A program made the translations under genes and the position numbers. 35,253 bases of DNA from Rhodothermales bacterium. Its GTDB lineage: Bacteria > Bacteroidota > Rhodothermia > Rhodothermales > JAHQVL01. The stretch spans positions 1-35,253 of the forward strand of contig JAWXAX010000145.1 of assembly GCA_034439735.1 (NCBI GenBank), written 5' to 3'. Below the pieces are notes generated by a model that did no database searches, was not told the origin of the DNA, and saw only the letters and a list, made by a program, of their open reading frames with translations. Of the stretch, positions 6,989-15,233 are shown one piece after another (the stretch's first letter is position 1; each line of letters starts with the position of its first letter).

Positions 6989-9466
6989 GGCTTCGGCGGC
7001 GCGGTCGTTGGCATCCCAGACCCGCGCGAGCACGGCATTGTCGACGGCGCCGGCCTTACGGGATTTTTTGCCGGGGCGCATCCATCCGAATAACGCACCC
7101 ATCCAGACCCGCCGGCGGCGCTTGAGCTCGGCCTTTTTCTCATCCAGGAACAGCTGTCGCTCGTGGCCGGAGAGCTGGAGGAAGTTGCGCAGGTGGAATT
7201 CGAATTTCTCGTACGTGTAGCGGAGGCGCGACACGAGCGTATCAGGTGCGGCTTTGATCCAGTTGTACGTTTCGAGCATCGCCACGATGTCCGCCTCCTG
7301 ACCGCGGGCGCGGAGTTGCTGGGCGATTTCGAGGGCGATGGTGCCGCCGAGGCAGTATCCGACGAGGTAATACGGTCCGTTCGGCTGGACGCGCACGATC
7401 TCCTGGAGGTAGCGTGCGGCCATCGCCTCGACACTCGGTAGGAGCGGCATTTCGCCGTCGAGCCCCTGGGACTGGAGACCGAAGACGGCCTGATCTGGCC
7501 CCATGTGGATGGCCAGATCGCGGTAAAAAAGGACGTTGCCGCCGGCGCCGTGGATGCAGAAGATCGGCGCCGTGGAGCGGCCGGCCTGGATGACGACCAG
7601 CGGCGACCAGCCCGTTTCGCCCTCACCCCGCAGCCGTGCGGCGAGGCTGGCGATGGTAGGCGACTGGAGCATGACGGCCAGCGGGAGACTCGCATCCGGA
7701 TATCGCTGCTGGATCTCGTCGAAGATCGACACCGCAAGCAACGAATGGCCGCCCAGTTCGAAGAAGTTCTCGTTCGGCCCGATGGGGTTGATGCCCAGGG
7801 CCTTCTCCCAGATCTGGGTGAGTACGATCTCCATCTCATTAACTGGCGCGGGTTTACGGTCGAGGGGCCGGCGCGCGTCGATGTGGCGGGGGATGGAGTC
7901 GCCGCCGGGGAGAGGCTGGGTGAGTGAGCCGGGGACGAGTTCTACGTGGGCGACGCGGGTACTGGCGCGGCCGGTGACGCCGTCGCCGGCTTCTTCTTCG
8001 GTCGGCCCCTCGCCATCGAGCGCCGGCGGCGCGTCAAAAGCCGGCAGGGCGCCCACCGCGCGCTGGAAATTCTTCGTCATGAAGGAGAGGACCTGCATGA
8101 GGTTGTCGAGCACGCGATCGATCGCGGCGGCGCTGAAGAGCTCGGTCCGGTAATCGGCCTGGAGCACGACATCGTTGCCACTGAGTTCGACATACAGCGT
8201 GAAGTCGAAATTGGCGCTATCGGTGGGCGTGTCGACCACTCGGGCCTCGATGCCGGGGAGGCTGAAGCCGCGCGAGAGGCCATCCTGGAAGGTGAAAAAG
8301 GCCCGCGTGAGCGGCACGCGGCGGACGGATGGAATCTCGACCAGTTGTTGGAAGGGGATCTCCTGGCGGTCGTTGATGTCGACCACGCTGCGAGCTACGC
8401 GGCCGGCGATGGCGCCGAACGAATCGGCCGGGTCGATCCGCGTGCGGATGGGGAGGATGTTGTTGAAATACCCGATGACCGCCTCCAGCTCCTCGCGCCG
8501 GCGGCCGGAGAGCGGGGCGCAGACCATGAGATCCTGCTGCCCCGTGAACCGAAAAAGGGCCACCTTGAGGGCTGTCAGAAACAGCACAAACGGCGTCACC
8601 TCCTCGCGGACGCTGAGCGCCCGGAGGGCATCGCTGAGGGCCGGCGGAACGATCCGGTTGCGGCTGGCGGCGGCGAACGACACGGTAGGAGCCGCCTGGC
8701 GGTCCGAAGGCAGCTGGAGCGGTTCGGGGGCGCCGGCGAGATAATCGACCCACCAGGCGCGTTGCCGGGCCGCGTCTTCCTCGAGCAGCCACTCCGCATG
8801 CCAGAGGGCAAAGTCGGCGTAGTCGATGGCGAGCGCCGGGAGGTCGATCGCCTCACCGGCTTTCACCGCGGCGTAGGCCGCGCTGAGTTCGTTAAAGAAA
8901 AGGTTGAAGGACCAGCCGTCGCTGACGGCGTGGTGCATGGTGACGGTGAGGACGTGGCGTCGGGCGGCAACCTTGATGAGCCGGCAGCGGAGGAGGGGGG
9001 TGTGCTCGAGGTCGAACGGCTGCGCGTAATCGAGACGCGCGAGGTCGAGAGCCTCCTCGTAGGCCTCGTGTTCCGGGGCATCGCTGAGGTCGAGATAGGG
9101 CAACGAGTACGCGCCGGCGGGTTCGATCCACTGGAAGGGCTTGTATTTCTCCCAGGCGAAGCGAGAGCGGAGCACGCTGTGACGGTCGACGATGGCCCCG
9201 ATCGCCTGTTCGAGCGCCCCCACGTTGAGCGGCCCGCGCAGGTCCATCGTCTCGATGATGTTGAACATCGAGGTGCCCGGGATCAGACGCTCCTGGAAGA
9301 GCAGCCGTTGCTGACCCGGCGAGAGCGGGAAGACGGCGGCATTGGCCCTGCGCCCGATGAACGTGCCCGTCCTCGAAGAAACCTGTCGTTTTTCCTGGAT
9401 CTTGCGTTCCAGGAGCGCTCGTTGTTCGGGCGTGAGCCGTTTGAGGGCGTCTTCGAGCTTGCTCAT
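6878..9466 (-). CDS. NRPS terminal protein: condensation - PCP - thioesterase, no adenylation domain
   Basis: 862 residues in the open frame from ATG (MSKLEDALKRLTPEQRALLE). Residues 1-30 form a basic helix typical of NRPS subunit N-termini. The condensation domain (about 45-480) has the active-site motif MHHAVSDGWS (H178, H179, D183). A carrier domain at about 540-615 has FFELGGHSLLA with phosphopantetheine Ser575. The thioesterase starts at about 625 (IFCIHGAGGNVLFY), and its nucleophile elbow reads GYCLGG, giving Cys705 instead of the usual Ser. At the usual catalytic Asp position the chain reads MLETYN, giving Glu. There is no A domain between C and PCP, so the carrier must be loaded in trans or used differently. 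The last ~35 residues are out of frame (see 6729-6988). It lies downstream of the ACP-AMT-C-A-PCP gene and would release the product. Confidence 0.9.
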   Translation of the reverse strand: MSKLEDALKRLTPEQRALLERKIQEKRQVSSRTGTFIGRRANAAVFPLSPGQQRLLFQERLIPGTSMFNIIETMDLRGPLNVGALEQAIGAIVDRHSVLRSRFAWEKYKPFQWIEPAGAYSLPYLDLSDAPEHEAYEEALDLARLDYAQPFDLEHTPLLRCRLIKVAARRHVLTVTMHHAVSDGWSFNLFFNELSAAYAAVKAGEAIDLPALAIDYADFALWHAEWLLEEDAARQRAWWVDYLAGAPEPLQLPSDRQAAPTVSFAAASRNRIVPPALSDALRALSVREEVTPFVLFLTALKVALFRFTGQQDLMVCAPLSGRRREELEAVIGYFNNILPIRTRIDPADSFGAIAGRVARSVVDINDRQEIPFQQLVEIPSVRRVPLTRAFFTFQDGLSRGFSLPGIEARVVDTPTDSANFDFTLYVELSGNDVVLQADYRTELFSAAAIDRVLDNLMQVLSFMTKNFQRAVGALPAFDAPPALDGEGPTEEEAGDGVTGRASTRVAHVELVPGSLTQPLPGGDSIPRHIDARRPLDRKPAPVNEMEIVLTQIWEKALGINPIGPNENFFELGGHSLLAVSIFDEIQQRYPDASLPLAVMLQSPTIASLAARLRGEGETGWSPLVVIQAGRSTAPIFCIHGAGGNVLFYRDLAIHMGPDQAVFGLQSQGLDGEMPLLPSVEAMAARYLQEIVRVQPNGPYYLVGYCLGGTIALEIAQQLRARGQEADIVAMLETYNWIKAAPDTLVSRLRYTYEKFEFHLRNFLQLSGHERQLFLDEKKAELKRRRRVWMGALFGWMRPGKKSRKAGAVDNAVLARVWDANDRAAEAYRPSAPTRVASCTSGRARNTASTGPVRWCGMRSRGK

Positions 9467-9492
9467 GGTCGGTAGGAATAGGGGGTTTGGGG

Positions 9493-9570
9493 GTTCAAGG
9501 TTTAAGGCTCAAGGAGTATGCCCATCTAAATGGGAACCCCACCTTGAACCTTACACCCCGAACCTGGAAC
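9493..9570. repeat. Two opposed heptamer arrays around a small hairpin
   Basis: On the plus strand, three consecutive 7-base units (GTTCAAG, then two close variants) occupy 9493-9513. On the minus strand, four consecutive units of the same type (GTTCAAG and variants such as GTTCGGG) occupy 9543-9570. Between them CCCAT (9521-9525) and ATGGG (9530-9534) form a 5-bp hairpin. GGTTCAAGG at 9492 and CCTTGAACC at 9542 can pair, so the whole block can fold. It lies in the 142-base spacer between the two NRPS genes. Short pieces of the same repeat occur at 22173-22185 and 33484-33499. Confidence 0.6.
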
Positions 9571-9571
9571 C

Positions 9572-9604
9572 GCGCGAGGACATCCCGAGGGGATGTCCTC
9601 GCGC
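9572..9604 (-). repeat. 15-bp perfect inverted repeat just after the ACP-AMT-C-A-PCP stop codon
   Basis: GCGCGAGGACATCCC (9572-9586) and GGGATGTCCTCGCGC (9590-9604) pair perfectly around a 3-base loop. It begins 4 bases downstream of the stop codon of the large NRPS gene. There is no T-tract on either side, so it is not a standard intrinsic terminator. A strong stem here could slow transcription, block 3' decay of the upstream message, or set the expression ratio of the two NRPS proteins. Confidence 0.6.
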
Positions 9605-9608
9605 ATTC

Positions 9609-12600
9609 TCAGTCGGCTTTTTTGAGTTGCGCGGCGATTTCAGCGGCCGTGAGCCCTTCCAGTTCTTCGATCATGCTGAGGATGTCCTCTTCGTCGTCGT
9701 CGGTCTGCAGGGCGATGACGGCGAGGGCCTGTTCGCCGATCGTCGGTTTCTCGAAAAACGCCCGCAGCGGGAGTTCGACATCAAACGCCGAGCGGTAGCG
9801 GGCGATGACGCGGGTCGCCTGGAGCGAGTGGCCGCCAAGGTTGAAGAAGTTGTCGGCTGTGCCGATGGTGGCGACGCCCAGTACCTGAGTCCAGATCTCC
9901 GAGATCGTGCGTTCGGCCGGCGTCTGCGGCGCCACAAATGCGGTCGATCGGGGCGTTGGCGCTTCGTCCGGCGCCGGCAGGGCCTTGCGATCCACTTTGC
10001 CGTTCGGCGTGTGGGGCAGGGCGTCGAGGCGGACGAGGTGCGTGGGCACCATATACGCCGGCAGCCGCTGCAGGAGGAAATGGCGAAGGTCCTGCGCGTC
10101 CACGGCGGACCCACTGGAAACCGTGTAGTAGGCGGCCAGGACGGGGTCGAGGCCGGAGCGGTCGTGGACGACGACAGCGCTTTCCGAGACGCCCCGGTGC
10201 TCCTGCATGTTGGCCTCGATTTCCCCGAGTTCGATGCGGAAGCCGCGGACCTTCACCTGGGCGTCCGTGCGGCCGAGGCACTCGAAGGTGCCGTCGGGTA
10301 GGATGCGGGCGAGGTCGCCGGTGCGGTAGAGCTTCGAGCCGTCGCCGGCGACGGGGTTGGCGATGAAGCGCTCGGCCGTAAGCTCGGGGAGGTTGCGGTA
10401 GCCGCGGGCGAGGCCGGCGCCGCCGATATAGAGCTCGCCGGATGCGCCCATCGGCGCCGTCTGCATATGCTCGTCGAATACGTAAAACTGCGTGTTCGCG
10501 ATGGGCAGGCCAATCGATATCGTCTTGTCCGCCGGCGCCACACGGTGCACGGACGACCAGATGGTCGTCTCGGTCGGGCCGTACATGTTCCAGAGCGACC
10601 CGCAGCGGCTGAGCAGTTCGCGGGCCAGGGCCGGCGCGAGCGCTTCGCCTCCGCAGAGCGCCTTGAGGTTGACTTTGCCTTTCCAGCCGGACTCGATGAG
10701 CATCCGCCAGGTGGCCGGCGTGGCCTGCATCACCGTAATCCGGTGCTGCTCGATGGCGCCGGCGAGCTGCCGGCCGTCCATCGACTGCTCCTTGGACAGG
10801 ATGACGAGCGTCGCGCCGGCGATGATCGGCAGAAAGAGCTCGAGCGCCGCGATGTCGAAACTGAGCGTGGTGACGTTGAGCATCACGTCGCTATCGACGA
10901 TGCCCGGTTCGTCCTGCATGGCGCTCAGCAGGTTCACCAGCGCACGGTGGCTGACCTCGACGCCTTTCGGCTTGCCCGTCGAGCCCGAGGTGTAGATGAT
11001 GTAGGCGAGGTGATCGCCCGTGAGATCGACCTTCGGCTTATTCTTCGAGCGTTTGTTGATCTTGCCCCATTCGGCATCCATGCTCACTACCGTGAGCCCC
11101 TGGCCGAACGAGGCGGCGTCCAACTGTTCGAGGAGCGCGTTCTCCGTTAGGAGGATGGCCATGCCCGAGTCCTGGATCATGTGCATCAGGCGAGACGCCG
11201 GGTAGGCGGGGTCGAGCGGGACGTAAGCGCCGCCGGCCTTGAGGATGCCGAGCATGGCGACGACCATGCCGGCGGAGCGCTCCATGTGGACGCCGACGAC
11301 CGTCTCGGGCCCGACCTCCATGCCCTGCAGGAAGCGGGCGAACTGGTTCGCGTATTCGTCCAGCTCCTGATACGTGAGGGCGGTTTCGGTGAAGTGGACG
11401 GCCACCTTGTCGGGCGTGACGACGGCCTGGGCCTCGAACAGCTCGTGGAACGCCGTGGCGGTGGGCAGCTCGGCGAGGGTCGAGTTGCGCTGGGCCTCGT
11501 AGAGGTGCTGCTCGTCCGGCGAAGCCATGCGGAGCTGCGCGATCGGCGTGTCGGCGTCGCGGGCGATGCTAAGGATCAGGCTTTCGAAATAGCTGATCCA
11601 GCGCTGCATCGTCGAGGCGTCGAAGAGGTCGGCGTTGTAGTCGAGGTCCACCACAAAGCCGCTCTTCATCTCGTTGAGGTTGAAGAACAGGTCGAACGTG
11701 ACGGCATGGCGCGGGGCCTGCTGGATCTCGACGGTCAGATTGTGGAGGGCGACGCCGCGGTCGTCGCGGTCCAGGTTGAACTGGACTTCGGCGATCGGCA
11801 GGCGTCCCGGGTGGCGGGGCAGCGTCATCCGCTGGAGGATGCCGCCCAGGGTGCAACCGTTGTGCTCGAAGGCGTCGAGCACGGTGGTTGTCATCTGTTT
11901 GAGAAACTGGCGGACCGGCATGTCGCCGGCGAGTTTCGTACGCAGCGGCAGCAGGTTCACGCAGTGGCCGACGAGGTGATTTTCCCCATAATTCAGCTGG
12001 CCGGCCGTGGGCATAGCCACGACGACATCATCCTGCCCAGAAAGCCGGACCATGAGGATGTTGAACACGCCCATCGTGAGGCTGAAGAGGCTCACCTGGA
12101 GGTCGGCCGCGATCTTTTTCGCAGCGACATACACCGACGGGTCGAACACATGGTGCACGGTGGCGCCGCAGGACGATTTAAACGCCGGCCGGGGCCGGTC
12201 CGTCGGCAGCTGGAGCGGCTGGGGCGGGGGCGTAAACTGTTCCACCCAGTAGGCGTAGCTCTCCTCCAGGTCGTCGCTCGTCCGCTGCTCGAGTTCTTCG
12301 CGGACATAGTCGCTGAAGGCGCCGGCGTCGGGGGCCGTGAAGGCCTCGCCACGGATGGATGCGCTGTAGCGTTTGCCGATCTCCTGGATCAGGACGGACC
12401 ACGACCAGCCGTCGCACACGATGTGGTGTGCGGCGAACAGGAGCAGGTGTTCCTGGTCGGTCATCCGCAGGATATCGGCGCGGACGAGTGGGCCTTGTTC
12501 GAGGTTGAACGGGGTCGTGGCATTGCGGGCCAGCGCGGCTTCGAAGGCGCGCTGGCGGTCATCCTCCCGGTTCCTGCTGACATCGTGCAGGGGGATGTCG

Positions 12601-14996
12601 ATGGGCGCCGGCGCGGCGATGTGCTGGTGCTGCCCGTCGCGGCTAAAACGCAGGTGCAGCGCCTCGTGCCGGCTGAAGGTCGTGTTGATCGCATCGCGGA
12701 GGCGGTCGACGTCCAGCGGGCCCTTTAGACGGACGTAAAACGGCTCATTGAAGGCGCAGGAGGCCTCGGGGCCGATCTGCGTCGCGAGCCAGACTTCGGT
12801 CTGGGATTCGGTGAGGACGAAGGAGGTCGGTGCGCCGGCGGAGAGCTCAGCCGGCGCGACGGCTTCCTTTGGTGATCCCACGCCTACCTTGAGTTCGATC
12901 GAGCCTGGCTCGGGCAGGAAGCCGCCTTCTTGCAGTTCGATGATGCTCTCCTTGAGCGCCGTGATGATCCGTTCTTCGTCTTCGGCGGTGTGGGCGGTGG
13001 ACAGGAAGCAGTTGTCCAGGAAGCCGCGGGTGAAGATGCCTTTGTCGAGGAGGTGGAAGTACAACATGTCGATGTACTCCATGTCCTGCGCGTAGGAGAA
13101 CCGGAATAGCGACGAGTACTGGAGCAGGCGGACAGGCACGCCGCGTTCGTCGAGGAAGGCGTTGACGTTGTCGACCAGGCGTTTCGTGCGCAGGGTGAGG
13201 TTCTCCTGGAGGGACGGGCCCTCGGCCTTCAGCTTATCCAGCACCGCCTTGGCGGCGGCGAGGGCGAGGGGGTGGCGGACGAACGTGCCGGCGAAGAAGG
13301 TCATGTCCGCCTCGGGCACCGAGCTGTCACCGTAGTTCCACATCCCGCTGTCGAGGCCGTCCATCAGGCGGGAGACGCCGGCGAGGGCGCCCATGGGCAT
13401 GCCGCCGCCGATGATCTTGCCGTAAGTGGCCATGTCCCCCTTCACCCCGAACCACTGCTGGGCACCGCCCATCGAGGCGCGGAAGCCCGAGATCACCTCG
13501 TCGAACACGAGGGGGATGTCCAGTTCGGTGGCGAGGTCCCGAAGCTTGTGGAGGAATTCGCGCGGCTGGAGGTCCGGCTTGGAGCTTTGTACGGGCTCGA
13601 CAAGCAGCATGGCGATCTCATCCTGCCGCTCGCGGACGACATCGAGGGCGCGGGGGTCGCTGTAATCGAGCACGATGCAGTCCTCCGCGACGCTCCAGGG
13701 CACGCCCGGGGCGGCGGGGATGGCGCCTTCCTGACCGTTCGGCCGGGGGCGGGCGAGCACCTGGTCGAAGTTGCCGTGGTAGGCGCCGGAGAAGAAAATG
13801 AACCGGGTTTTGCCGGTGTAGAGACGGGCGAGCCGGATGGCCGCCATGACGGCCTCGGAGCCCGTGTTGCAGAAGGTGGCGCGGTCGAAGCCGGTGAGTT
13901 CACAAAGCGTCTCGGCGACCTCGCCGGCGAGCGGCGACTGCGGCCCGAGCTCGACACCCAGCTGGAGCTGCTCGGCGACGGCGTCGGTGATGAAGTCCGG
14001 CGAGTGGCCGAACAGGTTGAGCCCGAAGCCCATCGCGATGTCGATGTACTCGTTCCCGTCGATGTCCCACACCTTCGAGCCTTTGGAGCGGACAGTGGTG
14101 ATCTGGTAGACCATCTCCTTCCACATGAGCCGGAAGCCGGCGATGCCGCGCGGGTCCGCGAAGCACTGGCGGTAGGCCTGCGCGAGGCGCTTGGACTCGG
14201 CGGTCTTTTTCGTCAGCCGCTCGACCAGGGCGTCCAGGTGTTGCTGCTGGCGCGGGGTGAGGCCGCCGTCTTTGCCTTTCTGGATGGGCTTGTACGGGCC
14301 GAACCGTTTGCGCATGAGCGCTTCGTCGACGGTTTCGCGTTTCTCGCCTTTGCCCTTTCTCGCGGCCGGCTGGGCCGGCTCGGCGGGTATCGAAACGGCC
14401 GGAGCGGCCGGCGCTTCGGCGGGCATGGCGACAGCCGGCGCCAGGGCTACTGGAGCGAGGGTCGGCGTGACGGGCGCGCCCGTCAGCATCGCCAGCTGCA
14501 TCGACATGAGCTGGAGCTGCTGCTGCATGATACCCTTGAGGCCATCGGCCGCCGGGCCCTGCATCGGGGCCATCATGACCACTGGCATCGGCGCGGGCAT
14601 AGGCGCCACCGTGGCTACCGGGGCCGGGACGGGTGCGGCCACGGGAGCCGATACCGGCGGCGTAAGCACCCGCGAGGCACCGTCGCCGGCTTCCGGGGCG
14701 CTGGAAGCGGCCGTGGCGGCCGGCAATACGTCATCCGACACCTTCTGATCCAGAAAGCCGATCAACGCGACCGGCGTGGAGACGTCCTCGATCAGCTGCC
14801 GGAACGAGATCTTCGCCCCGAAATGCTTCTTGATCGCCTGGCTGAACTGGATCAGGAACAGCGAATCGAAGCCGAGTTCGAGAAAAGTGGAGGCGTTGTC
14901 GAGTTCCTGGAGATCGAACCCGGAAAGGTCCATGAGCACCGTGCGTAGCTTCGCATGCACGCGCGTCTGGCGGTCGGACAATGGTAAAGTGGACAT
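9609..14996 (-). CDS. Hybrid PKS-NRPS protein: ACP - aminotransferase - condensation - adenylation (Gly-like) - PCP
   Basis: 1795 residues from ATG (MSTLPLSDRQTRVHAKL). A PKS-type ACP (about 10-85) has LGFDSL with Ser45. A Pro/Ala-rich linker follows (90-215), containing the helix QQQLQLMSMQLAML. A GSA-type class III aminotransferase (235-690) has VFDEVISGFR (D499) and PLP Lys527 in TYGKIIGGGMP. The condensation domain (about 725-1170) has HHIVCDG (H857, H858, D862). The adenylation domain (1185-1670) has YTSGSTGKPKG, YGPTE, YRTGDL and NGKVDR. The PCP (1690-1765) has LGGHSL with Ser1724, and the C-terminus is an acidic helical tail. Aligned to GrsA, the ten specificity residues read D I L Q C G M I W K, close to the glycine code DILQLGLIWK. 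By analogy with MycA and McyE, the aminotransferase converts an ACP-bound beta-ketoacyl to a beta-aminoacyl, which is then joined to the A-domain amino acid. It has no KS or AT; the neighbouring gene supplies them. Confidence 0.93.
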   Translation of the reverse strand: MSTLPLSDRQTRVHAKLRTVLMDLSGFDLQELDNASTFLELGFDSLFLIQFSQAIKKHFGAKISFRQLIEDVSTPVALIGFLDQKVSDDVLPAATAASSAPEAGDGASRVLTPPVSAPVAAPVPAPVATVAPMPAPMPVVMMAPMQGPAADGLKGIMQQQLQLMSMQLAMLTGAPVTPTLAPVALAPAVAMPAEAPAAPAVSIPAEPAQPAARKGKGEKRETVDEALMRKRFGPYKPIQKGKDGGLTPRQQQHLDALVERLTKKTAESKRLAQAYRQCFADPRGIAGFRLMWKEMVYQITTVRSKGSKVWDIDGNEYIDIAMGFGLNLFGHSPDFITDAVAEQLQLGVELGPQSPLAGEVAETLCELTGFDRATFCNTGSEAVMAAIRLARLYTGKTRFIFFSGAYHGNFDQVLARPRPNGQEGAIPAAPGVPWSVAEDCIVLDYSDPRALDVVRERQDEIAMLLVEPVQSSKPDLQPREFLHKLRDLATELDIPLVFDEVISGFRASMGGAQQWFGVKGDMATYGKIIGGGMPMGALAGVSRLMDGLDSGMWNYGDSSVPEADMTFFAGTFVRHPLALAAAKAVLDKLKAEGPSLQENLTLRTKRLVDNVNAFLDERGVPVRLLQYSSLFRFSYAQDMEYIDMLYFHLLDKGIFTRGFLDNCFLSTAHTAEDEERIITALKESIIELQEGGFLPEPGSIELKVGVGSPKEAVAPAELSAGAPTSFVLTESQTEVWLATQIGPEASCAFNEPFYVRLKGPLDVDRLRDAINTTFSRHEALHLRFSRDGQHQHIAAPAPIDIPLHDVSRNREDDRQRAFEAALARNATTPFNLEQGPLVRADILRMTDQEHLLLFAAHHIVCDGWSWSVLIQEIGKRYSASIRGEAFTAPDAGAFSDYVREELEQRTSDDLEESYAYWVEQFTPPPQPLQLPTDRPRPAFKSSCGATVHHVFDPSVYVAAKKIAADLQVSLFSLTMGVFNILMVRLSGQDDVVVAMPTAGQLNYGENHLVGHCVNLLPLRTKLAGDMPVRQFLKQMTTTVLDAFEHNGCTLGGILQRMTLPRHPGRLPIAEVQFNLDRDDRGVALHNLTVEIQQAPRHAVTFDLFFNLNEMKSGFVVDLDYNADLFDASTMQRWISYFESLILSIARDADTPIAQLRMASPDEQHLYEAQRNSTLAELPTATAFHELFEAQAVVTPDKVAVHFTETALTYQELDEYANQFARFLQGMEVGPETVVGVHMERSAGMVVAMLGILKAGGAYVPLDPAYPASRLMHMIQDSGMAILLTENALLEQLDAASFGQGLTVVSMDAEWGKINKRSKNKPKVDLTGDHLAYIIYTSGSTGKPKGVEVSHRALVNLLSAMQDEPGIVDSDVMLNVTTLSFDIAALELFLPIIAGATLVILSKEQSMDGRQLAGAIEQHRITVMQATPATWRMLIESGWKGKVNLKALCGGEALAPALARELLSRCGSLWNMYGPTETTIWSSVHRVAPADKTISIGLPIANTQFYVFDEHMQTAPMGASGELYIGGAGLARGYRNLPELTAERFIANPVAGDGSKLYRTGDLARILPDGTFECLGRTDAQVKVRGFRIELGEIEANMQEHRGVSESAVVVHDRSGLDPVLAAYYTVSSGSAVDAQDLRHFLLQRLPAYMVPTHLVRLDALPHTPNGKVDRKALPAPDEAPTPRSTAFVAPQTPAERTISEIWTQVLGVATIGTADNFFNLGGHSLQATRVIARYRSAFDVELPLRAFFEKPTIGEQALAVIALQTDDDEEDILSMIEELEGLTAAEIAAQLKKAD

Positions 14997-15066
14997 GTAC
15001 GTTCCTATACTTCAGGTGGAGATTTATCGATTGAGAAGTAGTTGGCAGTTCAAAACCCAGTGAATG

Positions 15067-15164
15067 GTCATCCCCGCGAAGGCGGGAAACGAGCAAAGCG
15101 ACTTACGAAGTAATCCAGCCATCAGGCTGGCATTTTTCTGGTTCCCCGCCTGCGCGGGGATGAC
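15067..15164. repeat. MITE/REP-like palindromic element between the PKS and NRPS genes
   Basis: A ~98-base element bounded by near-perfect inverted repeats. The left end starts GTCATCCCCGCG (15067-15078) and the right end finishes CGCGGGGATGAC (15153-15164). The match continues inward for about ten more bases (AGGCGGG on each arm) with one mismatch and one small gap. Each arm can also fold on itself (CCCCGC/GCGGGG). Inside is a further hairpin, CCAGCC-ATCA-GGCTGG (15115-15130), followed by a short T run on the plus strand. It encodes nothing and resembles the palindromic repeats dispersed in many bacterial genomes. It lies in the 237-base gap between KS-AT and ACP-AMT-C-A-PCP. Confidence 0.7.
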
Positions 15165-15233
15165 TTGTTAATTACGAAACATGCCATTCTCAATTGTTTA
15201 TGAACGGGTCGTTATCGTGGGTCCGATAAGGGA

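Noticed and set aside
7946-9475. Long plus-strand open frame (509 codons) antisense to the C-PCP-TE gene
   Set aside because: Acidic/Gly-Arg-rich text with no domain motifs; it mirrors a gene with complete C, PCP and TE motifs in a GC-rich genome.
13272-14948. Long plus-strand open frame (558 codons) antisense to the ACP-aminotransferase region
   Set aside because: Composition is typical of GC-rich antisense frames; the minus strand has clear ACP and PLP-enzyme motifs.
15115-15137. Intrinsic terminator (hairpin CCAGCC/GGCTGG plus T run)
   Set aside because: It points along the plus strand, where no gene ends; more likely part of the palindromic element.
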